DNA of 64,000 nt, from NCBI GenBank assembly GCA_964036045.1, contig OZ038380.1, positions 125,842,899-125,906,898 of the forward strand, given 5' to 3'. The number at the start of each line of letters is the position of its first letter. The first letter of the stretch is position 1. Positions 28,113 to 39,384 of the stretch are shown here, piece after piece. Under the pieces are notes generated by a model. The model saw only the letters and a program-made list of their open reading frames with translations. It searched no databases and was not told the DNA's origin. The position numbers were made by a program, and so were the translations under genes. This DNA comes from Eutreptiella sp. 'Long Island Sound 2002' (lineage: Eukaryota > Euglenozoa > Euglenophyceae > Eutreptiales > Eutreptiaceae).

Positions 28113-30573
28113 GGTAAGAATGCCAGAATTTCAAAGTACTGATAATGAATATGTAAATAGCGAGTAAAACGCAGAATAATCCGAATCAGCAGAAATCCAA
28201 AACCAAAGACCCAATTGAGGGAAGTGACCAGGTGACACTTCTGTCTGCGACAGGGCTATAATCCGCCAACTGCCGGAAACAAAAAGCGTAACAGAAAACT
28301 AAACGTTCAGACTGCCGGGGACAAGAAGCAGCCTCCCTCAGGTCAGGTGCATTGCCGGAGCCTTCCGGCATCGGTGCCTGCGTGCATCAGCGTCGCGCAA
28401 TTTGGGGCAGCTACCACCAGTTGACGTTCTTGTGATCAAAATCGCGGAACCATGAACTGGCCTTTGCAGAAATTTAACAAAGGCCAGCGACGATGATTTG
28501 ACTTCACTGTTGCTTCATTCCATATCATAATTCTGAAGTGGCATCAAAAAGCCGCGAAGTGATGGGGTAAAAATCGAAGACTGGGCATCGACATCATGCC
28601 CAGGCAAAAAAAATGTTGAAGTACGTCAAGAAGCCTCGCTGGCTCCTTACGGTGCGTTTTTTTCCCCTTGCCCCTCGTTTGACTAGTCATAGCATGCCAT
28701 TTTTATGCATTTCATTGAGTCACTTGAGCAAGGCATATCTTTAAGCCACCGCTTCTGTAACTTCTAAAGTAAAGTGCATAGGAAAGCCATTAGTGAATTA
28801 TTTAATTGTATATTAACTAAACTTGCAAGCTGCCAGTAGATTCGAAGTTAGGAGTGATTTATTTAGTTTGAGTCGTAAAAATAGGTTTCCAAGAATACCA
28901 TGAATTGATGCATCAAGGGAAAGGTATTTCCTCTACTGTGCTGTACACGGACCCAAAACGCTTTGGGTCAGTTTATTTTGACGTGTGGAATTCATTTGAT
29001 ACCCATGGTGGGACCAGCCATCCATGGTCAGGCAGCAACCCATGGCCAAAAAGAGCCATTTTTCGCCCTGGTATGGACCCACTTTGAGGGCCTCCATGCG
29101 CGGGGCCATGGTGTCGATTTTTGTACATTTCTGCACATGCACGTCCCTGCATGTCTCGACTGCAGGTATGTGCTGATCAGAATGAATTCCGAGACAGTGG
29201 CCAAGCACTAGATGAATTTCAGTGCCTTAGTCTTGAGCACACGTTTTTTCATGTGCTCAAAGTTTGACATGATATCCCTAAGATATCATGGAGCCTGGAG
29301 TCAAGTAAAAGCTTATTCCGTACGTACCAGATGCCTACGTGCGAGATATAGAAGAGTTTGACTCGCATTGAGCCTCAAACATCTTTTTTTTGTAACGTAT
29401 TTGTAATCTTTTTAAGCTTCTTTGACTCTGTCATTTTAATCTCAATCTTCGCTCATTTCTCCCCAATTATGGGCCCTCTTTCTGGGGTCGGTTCTCGAAT
29501 TTGTTCGAGAAATTGAACCCAGTTTTTGCTTGTGAATGTTCCGGTATCTGTTTACTTTGTGTTTCGTTTTTGTTCCTCTTATTTGCGCTCATGTACCTTT
29601 TTTGAGTATCAAAAAGATCAACATCATTTTTGACCTATGAATTTCATGACCTCACTCGGGGGGACCATGGAGATGGACTACCATGCAGTTTTCCTTCGAG
29701 CTTTGGATCCATCGGGGCCTACTGGGTTACTACTAGGCATATATGGTCAGTTTGTGCAACCTGTGGACGTGCAGCTGCTCGCTTTGGCTGATTTTTGACA
29801 CAGCATTTTGAGTTAATTTCATGCCTAGGAAAAATCCCAGCATGTGTGTCCAGAGTTTTCATGTGTATGTGCTCACTTGTTGAGCTCATAACTCCACGCC
29901 ATTGTTGGGGTTTGACTAGCAACTGATCCCTATGGGAACCACGACTCTCTACTCGCAGGATGTGATTTGTACGATGAATTCTGGGCCGATTGCATCTCAC
30001 TAAAACCGGATCCCTAAAGCTTTTTGAGATCGAAATTTCATTTGTCCACTTCAGGGACTTGGTTTGTTTGGTTATTTGGGTCACAATCCCTTGCCCCTTG
30101 ATCCTCATTCACTCCAAGGTGTTCACTCTGGGTATTTAGACTGTTTCGGGTATGCTTCGTAACATACTGAAGTCATTTGAACCTTCTTTGCGAAATCTAT
30201 GGCAGAGTGCTTTTACATGGCTCCAACCGGGTCTATAGAGAGCCTTGAAAACCACCCCCTTTTTCTTTGATCTATGCATCCCCGCGTTACCCCTGGGGTG
30301 CTAGGGTTTGGAAGCCACCCTGTCATGTGGTCACTTTACAGGGTAACAGTAAAACATCTATCAGGAGGGTTACCTTTGGGTTTTCCTCTATGCTCCAATG
30401 GTGTCCTCTACTTTACGTTGAGCATTTCGTTGAAGCTTATTGGTACATTGGTTCACTTTTGTGAATTTTACCAGGAATTGTGTCAAAAATTCCTAATTTC
30501 ATGAGTTCACTTCAGGTCCATGGCAGAGCTACACCAGAGGTCAGTTCTGGGCCAGCTCTTTGTCCAGTCTTCG
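28113..30573. other. AT-rich non-coding DNA with stem-loops
   Basis: No supported gene; open frames are short and in every frame. It has clearly lower GC than the flanks. Perfect inverted repeats lie at 28581-28588/28596-28603, 29233-29241/29252-29260, 29268-29276/29282-29290 and 29492-29499/29504-29511. It could be a non-autonomous element or the 5' non-coding end of the DIRS-like element. Confidence 0.5.
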
Positions 30574-33500
30574 TGTGCCCACTAACCCCATATACGGAGG
30601 GGAAGACGCCCGGTGAAGCCCGGTGAGAGCCCGGCAGGGGCGTGTCCCTTGCCGTAAAGCCCCCGTGACGGCATTCCGGCCACTTGGGACATGTTACCAT
30701 GTACCGGCAAACTGCCATTTGCCGGTATCTTACTACTACACGCCAATCTGCCCCGCACCGCCTTCGGCCGTCGATTCGGCAACCTAACCCTAACAACAGA
30801 TGTAGGTAAGACGTGTTTGTGTGAGAAATCTGGGCATTTCAGCTATTAGCGGCCGCATCGGCAACCGATGCGTCGCCCGCTGAGATTTACACATCAGAAT
30901 ATCAGGAATCAACAGGGTTTTATTTTCATATTATTTCCGTAAATTTTCACGCTTCTGTTCTGATAATCAATGTTTTGACTGCTGGCGGTTGGCTCGCGAC
31001 TTTAGCGTAACCGCCAGTTTAACTGTTATTTACAGACATTTTAGCGCAATCCGTGACGAAGACTCTAAAGTCTTCAGGAATTGCATTGATGCGTCTGCAA
31101 TTTTCACATTGTACACTCGCAACCTTAATCCGAATTTTTCAGGATGTTGAAATCGGATTTTCCACTTCGACATCCCCGCACTCGATTTGACCTCTTTCGA
31201 GTGGATCTACGTGCTTCCCTATGCACGAATCAACTTTCCTTTTGTCTTGCCCTCCATTTGTCTTAGAGATATGGGCAAAACAAAGTTGATTCGTGAGGCC
31301 ACTTGTGAGGGTCATATCTCGTGCTGCTTGCGAGGAATGACAATATGGAAGTATTGGATGTATTCACAATACTCCTGACGTAATTTAGGAAGCTTTATAC
31401 GACTTGCGTCTCCACACGTGCGCGCTAGCGTAATGGATCATGGTCAAGAGGGTAGCGTTTGCGTTATAACCCTTTGGCCATGATATTGCATGCGTTGAGA
31501 TAACTTTCGAGTGTAGCGCGCGAGTGTTGGTGTTGCATAGGAACTTTCATTGAGTTCCTATGAGCGATTGACACAAAGTTATGCCCTTGGAGGGGCATGA
31601 CATATCGTGGGGGGAGCTACTTTTTTGGGCAGTATGTGGTATGTGCCATGTGTTGTATTGCGTGCCCATTTGGCAGGTTTGGCTAAGAGCGATACACCCA
31701 CCAATGGACCTCATATTGCACGAGGCCCTTCCTTATACTCCCCACGATCAATTGCAAGCCTAACCTTCGTGGAGGAAGGCTTGTGTGGCGATCCCAAAGC
31801 GATGCGTTGGGAGCAAGGTGTGTGTTTTGCAATTTTCCATATTTTCATGTGCCCACTTGGGATGTAGCGCTCGTGACCTTTCAAAGCGCCCGAAGTGGAG
31901 CACATATGTGGAATCAGAGGTCATTGGTGTCAAGTCACTCTGTTTAGAAGGATTGGTCGATTACTCAATCCAAGCCGAAGATATTATAATATATTTGTGC
32001 GCCTTTCGAGGCACTTTTGGGTGTTTTTTCGCCAACATTGCTGTTGCTTGCCCGTCATGATGTCAAGTGGCGACCGTGTATCTCAACGTTGCGCTCAATT
32101 GACATCATGACCCAAGTATGTGTTGGGGGTACATAATTCGGTGCCCATCATATCTTGGACCCGGCGAATAACTCCTCTTGGGCTTGGCATACCTTGGCCG
32201 CCATGTTGGCAATTTGGGACTATCCAAAATCATGGGCTCTCTTGGCGACCCTGCCATTCCCAAAACCGGAGGAGTTGCGCGACGCCCAAAAGATATGTTG
32301 GACACATATGACTTGATACCAATCCTATGGCACACTCCTGTCCAAGTCGGGCATGTGCCTCATTTGCCCCAACCATGAGTGTGCGCATTTTCGGCCATTT
32401 TGAGCAATTTTCCACATTTTCTGCCCGCCGTGCACCATGTTCAGCCTCCTTGTGCACGCCAGACGCATGGACTGATGGACCATATATGACATGGGTGATA
32501 TGGACATTGGTCCCCATGACTCGCACACCACGTGGGCGAGGCGGAGCAACCTTCGTTAGGGTGCTAGCCCAACGTGAGTGTGGACAATTCTGCCATTTTG
32601 GCATTTGTGGACCCAATTGGGATTGTCACCACGCCAAGTGGCATGGAGATCTTTGAGAGCCAAGTGCATGGGAGTCTCGGTTCGACTCCAGGTGGATCGC
32701 GTATGGTCTGGCGAAGCCGATCTCCAAGCCGGCGTGGAGATATACTATTAGGAGCACCCCCAAACTTTGGCTCATTTCGAGCAGCCAAAATGACCCCCTT
32801 TTGGGACCCCAATTTCACCCCCCCGTGTGGTCAATTGGCGGCCCCATATCTCTATGCCCACAGGGAGCCCAGACAGAATTCCAGGTTGTACACTCAGATA
32901 TAAGTCCTAGGTCCTGCCTTTCATCCTGTAAGCCATTGGCCTTGCCCTGGCCGGGCGAGCCACGCGTGGGAATGACGCCAATTTTGGTGATTTTGGCATC
33001 ATGACCCCACTTGACGAACCCGTAATGCCCTGATGCCGGGACCTCAGAGGGAACCAGGTTGGGTGAAGGGCATAGGGTCAGTTGCCTCGTCCCTACCTCT
33101 GGCGGGTCCAGACAACGGGTCAATTCTGTAGATTTTTGAGCTAGTATCAGTTTGGGCTGAAACAGCCGATTTTCAGCTACCAACTCCTGGGCGATATTGG
33201 CGGGGCCATATCTCTGGCTCACAGTGGAGTTGGGACCTGCCTATGTGGGAGCTTGGGGGGCGACTGTCGGGTGGCTATGGAGGCCCTTGGCTCCCAGGAA
33301 CTGGCCTGTGGCTGGGCGGGACACCTCCCCTATTGGCAGGGTTTCAGGGTCCAGACTGAGCAGGGCATGGGTTGTGTTTGAGCCCCCGGCCCCACCAGCA
33401 ACTGAGAGGGACGGACCTGGGATTGGGAGATGTGTTGGGACTGAGTGTCTATTGTCCTGTGATGCCCTTACCCCAGTCCAGTCTTAACCCCATGTGTACA

Positions 33501-33683
33501 TATCCTGATGTGTTGCTGTACATACTTTTGTTCCCTTGTTTCAGAGTGGCAAGGATCCTGAAACGCTTTGTCTCATGACACGAGCGTAATTGATGCCCCT
33601 GTGAGCGCAGTGCTTTGCCTGCGTGCTTGCTTGTGTGTGTCACCGCAGCGTCGCGTGGCCAGGCCCCCAACGGAAACGCGTCA
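30574..33683 (+). repeat. 5' LTR of Ty3 element A
   Basis: 3.1 kb beginning TGTGCCCACTAACCCC and ending GAAACGCGTCA, direct repeat of 48260-51380 and of the shorter 44765-47741. The TG...CA limits are chosen from where similarity begins and ends; CCAGTCTYCG just before the TG is also shared, so the true start may be about 10 bases further left. No target duplication is evident (CTTCG on the left, CCAAC on the right). By hand count a 215-base stretch differs from the 3' copies at about 9 positions (~4 percent). Unusually long for a Ty3 LTR. Confidence 0.88.
32054..32111. other. Conserved inverted repeat in the LTR
   Basis: Perfect 13-base arms GTCATGATGTCAA (32054-32066) and TTGACATCATGAC (32099-32111) with a 32-base spacer. 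Both arms are kept in the other LTR copies near 46246-46303 and 49741-49798. A second perfect hairpin, CGCATCGG-CAA-CCGATGCG, lies at 30854-30872 and is also conserved near 45045 and 48540. Confidence 0.85.
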
Positions 33684-34020
33684 AAAACATTTCACCGCCG
33701 CGGGGTTACCCATCCCCCGCGTGCCACTCGGGGCCACCAACCCCGAGCAGCGCGGCGCAGCAGCTCGCAGCTCGCAGCTCGCAGCGCAGCGCAGCGGCTC
33801 GCAGCGCCGCCCAGCGACAGCGCCGAGTTCGTGAAGGAAGTGCAGGGAGCAGAACTCCGTCATCAACGAGTTCCCTCGGCCGACCAGCAAGGCCGCACTC
33901 CAAGCTACAGCAACCACTTCCACATCCACCGGCCGACCAGCACCGGCCGCACCCCCAGTCCAGTGCTACATCACCCACCTCAACAACCACCCAAGGACCA
34001 GTCCATCGAGAGCACCGACG

Positions 34021-34377
34021 GTGAACTGGGACGAGGCGGGCAAGACCTGGCCGCAGCCCCACCCCCATGCGGGGCGGCTACTGTGTGGGTTGCTGTGGGG
34101 GCAGCAGTACCGCCACAGCAATCCCCAGTGCGAAGGCGGCATGCCCGGGAGCTTCGAGCTCCGCGAGGACATTGGCGAGGACCGCCTGCGGGCAGTGGAG
34201 GAATGGCTGCGGGCGGAAGGGTATGAGTACCGCTTCCGCCGCAAGCGCTGGAGGACCTGGACCCGCCCGGACAGGCCCGGCGAAGGGCTGCGCTCCGACG
34301 GGATTGAGGAGGACGAGAAGCCCAACGAGTACCCGTCGGGCGCCTCGATCAACATCTCCATGTGGGACATGATCTAG
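34021..34377 (+). pseudogene. Element A gag N-terminal segment
   Basis: 118 codons ending in a TAG after SMWDMI. The sequence resumes in the same frame with KEFPALGNERR, so the TAG looks like a premature stop. Charged, with a basic block (EYRFRRKRWRTW) and an acidic tail. No domain recognised; position suggests the matrix-like start of gag. Confidence 0.45.
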
Positions 34378-34438
34378 AAGGAGTTCCCGGCGCTGGGGAA
34401 CGAGCGCAGGCTGCAGGGCAGCAGCAGCAGCGCGTCTC

Positions 34439-35509
34439 ATGGGAAGGAGAAGCGTTCCCCCGGGGACAGGTGGCGGGACAGGAAGTGGCGGGAGTACCAG
34501 GAATCCCTGGCTGCCGAAGCCGCCCAAGGCGCCAGGGGCGGAACCCCAGCCCACAGCCCACAACGGGCCAATGGTGGTCATCACCCCTGGCCACACCACC
34601 CTTGGTGACTTCCTGGAAGTCGCCAAGCAGGCCAAGGGCAAGCCCCGTCCGCTGCTCCTGAGGAAGTCAGGCCCCAGCAGCGACGTGGAGTCGGCCCACC
34701 GCGGGAGGATGCCGGCCGACCAGGCCAGCTCCAGCGGCAGCGTCGCTCTTCACCAAAGGGATGTGGCGCGCGCCTGCGAGCGCACCTGTGGGGTGCCCTG
34801 CAACCTTCAGGTTGTCCGGCAACGGGCCACGCAGCAGAACGCTGCCGTGGAGGGCGCCGTGGGCATCGCCCATGAGGAGGCCACCGAGTGGGGCAGAGGC
34901 ATGGACTACCACGCCTGGACCATGGCAGCCATCGCGGCTGGTCTCACGGCTGCGGCCGCCCATGAGGCAGTGGCTGCCCGGAGCAGGGGTGAGGTGGCGG
35001 CAACCGCCGAGGAAGCCCGCCTGACCCAGGAGGCCATTGCCTGCAAGGAGGCCGAGGTGAAGGCGCTGGAAGAGGCGCTTGCCCAAGAGAGGGCAAAGAA
35101 GAAGGCGGAGGAATGGGCCCACGCCGAGGCAACGGCTAAGGCCCAGGCGGACGCTGCCAAGAAGGACGCCATCGAAGCCGCGCGACGGAAGGTCGCTGAG
35201 GAGAGGGCCAAGACGGAGGCGGAGTTGGCGGCGTTGGAAGCAGAGAAGGCTCGGCTGCAGCAGGCCCGGGAAGCCGAGGCGGCTCGTGCCCGGGACGAGG
35301 CCGAAAGGCGAGCTGCCACAGCGTCCGCCGCCGCTAATGGAGAAGGCGGAGGCCAAGCTCCGCCGCGAGACTCCTTCGTGAGGATCACGAGTGGAGACCC
35401 TTCGAAGGCTCTTCGAAGGGGACGCCTCCTTCAAGATGACGCTGGACGAGGTCAACACAGGCAGCAGTGGGAGCAGTGGCCCCACCGCCTATCGACGGAG
35501 GAAGGGTAA
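34439..35509 (+). CDS. Element A gag, alanine/glutamate-rich coiled coil
   Basis: 356 codons. Residues about 165-300 are a long Ala/Glu/Lys/Arg coiled coil with heptad-like spacing, flanked by Gly/Pro-rich segments. Such a region upstream of the capsid domain is likely to oligomerise gag. It ends where another frame takes over (35391-36059), so the original protein was probably longer. Confidence 0.5.
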   Translation: MGRRSVPPGTGGGTGSGGSTRNPWLPKPPKAPGAEPQPTAHNGPMVVITPGHTTLGDFLEVAKQAKGKPRPLLLRKSGPSSDVESAHRGRMPADQASSSGSVALHQRDVARACERTCGVPCNLQVVRQRATQQNAAVEGAVGIAHEEATEWGRGMDYHAWTMAAIAAGLTAAAAHEAVAARSRGEVAATAEEARLTQEAIACKEAEVKALEEALAQERAKKKAEEWAHAEATAKAQADAAKKDAIEAARRKVAEERAKTEAELAALEAEKARLQQAREAEAARARDEAERRAATASAAANGEGGGQAPPRDSFVRITSGDPSKALRRGRLLQDDAGRGQHRQQWEQWPHRLSTEEG

Positions 35510-36059
35510 GGGGAAGACCCCCGAGAGGCCACGGAAGCCAGCGGGCGGACAACCCCACGACAGTGACCCCCTCTTCACCGCCAGCGACGGGGATGAACGA
35601 GGCCGCCGACATCGCCGAGGAGTGGCTGGCGGAGGAGGCGGAGACGTCCCCATGGAGCCGGAAGGTGAGGACGAGGATCTCCCTCCTCCTTACCGGAGCT
35701 CAGAGTCTTCCGAGACCGAGACGCCTAGGTTGGGCGACATGGACGAGGATGATGACATGGACTTCGACTACACGAAGAAGCCCCCATCCTCGGACCCACC
35801 GAGGCGACCCGGCAGAGACCCACCGGGACCCCCTGGTGGAGGACAATCAGGACCCCCCGGAGGACATCCACCAAGTGGACCCCCCGGAGGCGGACCACCG
35901 GGCGGGGAGGACCCCCTGGACTGGGCGGACCGGGCGGAGGCCCTCCTGGAGGACCCCCTGGGGACCCCGACGACCCACCAGGGGACGGTGACCCGGATGC
36001 CACGCCGAGGTGGATTGTCTACCTCCGCAGGAGGGTCCAGTCCCTCGAGCGCGAGGTAG
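35391..36059 (+). CDS. Element A gag, proline/glycine-rich acidic linker
   Basis: 222 codons overlapping the preceding frame by about 120 bases. It contains a basic patch (YRRRKGKGKTPERPRKP), an acidic cluster (DMDEDDDMDFDY) and several PPGG-type repeats. The frame is then lost to that of the capsid ORF, whose sequence can be followed upstream of its first ATG to about 35980, so a frameshift lies between. Confidence 0.45.
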   Translation: METLRRLFEGDASFKMTLDEVNTGSSGSSGPTAYRRRKGKGKTPERPRKPAGGQPHDSDPLFTASDGDERGRRHRRGVAGGGGGDVPMEPEGEDEDLPPPYRSSESSETETPRLGDMDEDDDMDFDYTKKPPSSDPPRRPGRDPPGPPGGGQSGPPGGHPPSGPPGGGPPGGEDPLDWADRAEALLEDPLGTPTTHQGTVTRMPRRGGLSTSAGGSSPSSAR

Positions 36060-36076
36060 ACACGGGCAAGGGCGAG

Positions 36077-37744
36077 ATGACTCGCATCGCCAGGGTCGCC
36101 GCGCGCGCACACAGAGAGCTGGACATCGCCAAGATCGAGATGGTCAAGAGCGCCAACGTCGCCACTGCCACCCAGATGCTGCTGGAGATCACCAGGGGGG
36201 AGACCAGGTCGCTGAACAAGGTCATCAGCGGCCTGCAGCAGAGGCTGGACGCGCTGGAAGCCCGTGGGAGCGTCAGCAGCGACCACCCACCCCTGGAGTC
36301 TGGCTCGTCGGACGACAGCTGGGGACCCGGACCAGGTCCAGGCAGACCCCATGCCCCCGGCGGAGCCCCCAGGAGTCGCACCGGCGCCAGTGCCCCCTCT
36401 CTCACTGCCCCCTCTCACCACAGCGCGGGCCGCCACCAAGAGCGCGTGCCGCCCGGCAGTGGCGGTGAGGATTGGCGTGATGAGTGGCTCAGCGCGAAGT
36501 ACCACAACAGCCGTGCTCCACCGCGGACACCGGTACGCCCCCGACGCCCCGCACCAGCCCCGGAGCCGATCCCGATGGCTGGTGGACGTTATGGTGGACT
36601 CAGGGATGAGGTCCCCAGAGGAGACGTGGAGTGGGATGTCGGCGGAGGTGAGGACCTGGTCCTGCACCTGGAGGAGTTCGACATCCCCCCGCCGCGTGGT
36701 GTACGACGGGAGGCCGCTGAACGCAGCCGCCGGCGCCGTGATGAGGAGGCATACATTGAAGGTGTACGGCGTGAACATCTAGGTTCAGCGTACATGGAGG
36801 AACCGCGGCGTAGCCACAGGGATTCCGCGGAGGAGATGGAAGTGGCAGCCGTGGGAGTCCGTGGGAGAGGCCGATGGGAACCTCGGTCGACCTCGCGGCC
36901 GGCGTTCATGGTCTCTAAGGCCGCGGACGCCGCCGTGTGGGAAGACTTGAAGGACATCAAGCCCCCCATGTACGATGGCAACCCCCTCAACCTCGACCGC
37001 TTCTTGGAGAAGCTGGACGATTGGGGGGTGACCGTCACTGAGGACATGGATCCCGCAGATGCGGAGAAATATGTCTTCAGACGGTTCAGGTACCGCCTGC
37101 CGGAAGTGCTCGAAGAGCTATACTTCATGGCGACCAAGGAGGGGAAAATCAAGACTCTCAAGGAAGCCAAGAAGTGGCTCAACGAGCAGGAGCGGGTGGA
37201 CGCTCTGCAGGTGGCTGCCAAGCGGTGGAAGTCCATCAAGCTTCAGCATGATGGACGGGAGATCCGCCTACGGGACTGGCGAGACTTCCGAGGGCAATAC
37301 ACCCTCTTCCGCCGCAACGTGGAGGACTGGAACGAGGGTGACGAGCAGGCTCGCCTGCTCTCCATGCTACCGGAAGCAGGGATCAAGAGGGTCACCAAGG
37401 AGGAAGCCAAGAGGGCCAAGTTCAACCACACGGTCAAGATGATGCTCCCCAAAGAGTATCATACGAACGTGGTGGCTTGGACGAGGAAGAACGTGGCCCG
37501 GGACGCTCTCCTCATCACTGTCTCGGGCGAACGCGAGAAGACCGCGATGTTGCGCCTTGACGAGTGTGCAGGCCATCCCGGCGCGGATGAGCTGCGACGA
37601 GATCCTAAGTTGGGTTGGAGAGGAAGTACTCAAAGAGTACCAGAACCTCCACCACACCCGCGGGTTGAGGCCCGGCGACCGCGACGTCAACTACGTTGGC
37701 GAGGGGCCCGGCGGGGAAGCTGCCATGGACCCAGCGGGAGCTGA
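36077..37744 (+). CDS. Element A gag capsid
   Basis: 555 codons. Residues about 1-65 form a coiled coil, then a Pro/Arg-rich linker, then from about residue 295 the retrotransposon capsid pattern IKPPMYDGNPLNLDRFLEKL with the Trp and hydrophobic spacing of Ty3 gag, through a helical region to about 500. Capsid proteins assemble the particle that packages element RNA. After about residue 495 the frame drifts into Arg/Pro-rich sequence; the natural continuation is in the overlapping frame 37557-37997 (containing ILSWVGEEVLKEYQNLHH), which indicates a frameshift near 37560. Confidence 0.8.
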   Translation: MTRIARVAARAHRELDIAKIEMVKSANVATATQMLLEITRGETRSLNKVISGLQQRLDALEARGSVSSDHPPLESGSSDDSWGPGPGPGRPHAPGGAPRSRTGASAPSLTAPSHHSAGRHQERVPPGSGGEDWRDEWLSAKYHNSRAPPRTPVRPRRPAPAPEPIPMAGGRYGGLRDEVPRGDVEWDVGGGEDLVLHLEEFDIPPPRGVRREAAERSRRRRDEEAYIEGVRREHLGSAYMEEPRRSHRDSAEEMEVAAVGVRGRGRWEPRSTSRPAFMVSKAADAAVWEDLKDIKPPMYDGNPLNLDRFLEKLDDWGVTVTEDMDPADAEKYVFRRFRYRLPEVLEELYFMATKEGKIKTLKEAKKWLNEQERVDALQVAAKRWKSIKLQHDGREIRLRDWRDFRGQYTLFRRNVEDWNEGDEQARLLSMLPEAGIKRVTKEEAKRAKFNHTVKMMLPKEYHTNVVAWTRKNVARDALLITVSGEREKTAMLRLDECAGHPGADELRRDPKLGWRGSTQRVPEPPPHPRVEARRPRRQLRWRGARRGSCHGPSGS

Positions 37745-38331
37745 TGGCGATGAAGCTCTCGTTGACGATGACAACGACGATGAGCCCGCCGAGATGGCCG
37801 TTTGTGCCTTCCTGGCCCACAACGGCGCGGGGAACAACCGGGGAAGCTGGAAGCCCCTGCAGCCTGGGTTGGAAGAAGAAGGAGAGGAGGGACCCTCGCC
37901 GCTTTGGCGACCCACCGCTGTCCTTTGGGGAGTTCATACGAGCTCACCCTCAGGGGTGTTTCGTGTGTTATGGGAGGAAGAAAGGCTTCAACCATGACCA
38001 CCAAACATGCCCCACCCACCAAGCCGACACGGAGGCCTACAAGAAGGCGCACGGGTCGAAGAAGTGTGCAGCCGCGGGTATCCGGGAGGCCAAAGTGGAG
38101 GTGGACAAGGACGAGCTCTCCAAGCTGATGCCGGTGGGGACCGAGTTAGCCAAGGAGATCCAAGAGATCAAGAGGAACTGGGTCCCCAGGTCGGACAACA
38201 AGAACAAGGAGAACAAAGAGAACGACCAGAACAACGACAAGGACAAGAAGCCTAGGAATAGGAGGAAGAAGGATGTCAACGAGGTTGATGCGGAGGGGAA
38301 TACCCCTACTTCAACAACCGACGCCCCCTAG
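37557..38331 (+). pseudogene. Element A nucleocapsid region with zinc knuckle
   Basis: Two overlapping frames, 37557-37997 and 37696-38331, carry successive parts of the gag C-terminus. The second has CFVCYGRKKGFNHDHQTC, a CX2CX8HX4C knuckle with a spacer four residues longer than the classic CX2CX4HX4C, followed by a Lys/Asn/Glu-rich tail (NKENKENDQNNDKDKK). Knuckles bind element RNA. The frame change is near 37880. Confidence 0.7.
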
Positions 38332-38382
38332 CGGAGCCCCTGCAGCCAAGGGCCCCAGCTAGGGCGGTCGCAGGATGGTGTC

Positions 38383-39369
38383 GTGGGAAGCGCCACACCA
38401 TCCCAATCGGGAGTCGGTGAGCACAAAGGGACTGCCGCGGGCAGAAGGCCCGGTCCGGCGCCCAGTTGCGGTGGCGGGGTGAGGGCAAGTGAAGGCACAA
38501 ACCCTTGCACCCGTCAATCCTCCGCGACCAAGAATGTGTTTGATGTACTTCAAGATCTATCCAAGAGTATCGGAGGATCACCCGGACCGCAGCTGGACGC
38601 TGCAGATGGGCAGCCTGAGCCCATTGTCCACGACCTGCACCAGTCGCTTGTTGAGCTTCTGGAACGGCCGGAGATCCTGAGCTTGCACGCCGTGCGCCGA
38701 GTTGGGTGTGAGCGGCAGTTGCATCTCAAGGTCCGTGCCTTATGCGGGGAAGTGGAAAAGGTCTTTGACGTGTTGGTCGACACGGGAGCATAGGTCAGCT
38801 TGGTCAAGGCTGGCCTACTTCCACCAGAGTGTTTGACCGACAGTCGGAAGCCTGTCAGGCCGAAGGTGGCGAGCGGCCAGTACATGGTGGGAGGCACGAA
38901 GGAAGCGGCCATCGGGCTGCAGTTCGTGAACCATCGTGAGCTGAGCCGCCCAGAACTCGGCAAGGAAATCCTCCTGCAAGGTCGCTTCTACGAGGCCGAG
39001 GTGGACTGGGACATGATCGTTGGGTACGACTTCATGGTGGAGACGGACTCCGGCGTCCTCCCGGCCCAGGCCTCCATGACGCCGTACCAGGACGACGAGC
39101 TCTCGTGGCTCTCGTCACCTGAGCACCATGTGGAATGCCAATGGATCCACCCGGAACACAATCAGCTCGAAGTGGCCGCGCTGGAAACTGAGCCCACTGG
39201 GCCAGCAAACCAGGAGTACGGCGTAATGCCGGAAGTGGCGAGCCGAGTGGTCGCGTACATGGGAGCTTCGGATCTGGCCCTGGATGCGTTCTCTTCAGGA
39301 ACCTCCGCCCATCTGCGGGTTTGTGAGAAGTACTGGAGCGCACAGGACTCCGCGTGGAAGAGGCACTGA
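38383..39369 (+). pseudogene. Element A aspartic protease, stop just after the active site
   Basis: VFDVLVDTGA carries the Asp-Thr-Gly active site of retropepsins. The next codon is TAG (38791-38793), and the same frame resumes at once with VSLVKAGLLPPECL and reaches WDMIVGYDFMVETDSGV, which matches the second conserved block (usually I-hydrophobic-G-x-D). So a single nonsense codon splits an otherwise intact domain. The protease would cleave gag and pol. The C-terminal ~90 residues (to 39369) resemble no known domain. Confidence 0.8.
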
Positions 39370-39384
39370 GGTCCGCATCAGGGA

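Noticed and set aside
28581-28615. Hairpin followed by an A-run, like an intrinsic terminator
   Set aside because: No upstream gene on either strand, and intrinsic termination is a bacterial mechanism; the context is eukaryotic.
30780-30795. CCTAACCCTAAC, resembling telomere repeats
   Set aside because: Only about two units, found at the same place in every LTR copy; it is part of the LTR.
33615-34226. 203-codon open frame just inside the element A 5' LTR
   Set aside because: Starts inside the LTR, overlaps another long frame, and is low-complexity (Ser/Ala/Gln) over an AGCTCGC-type short repeat; more likely an untranslated leader.
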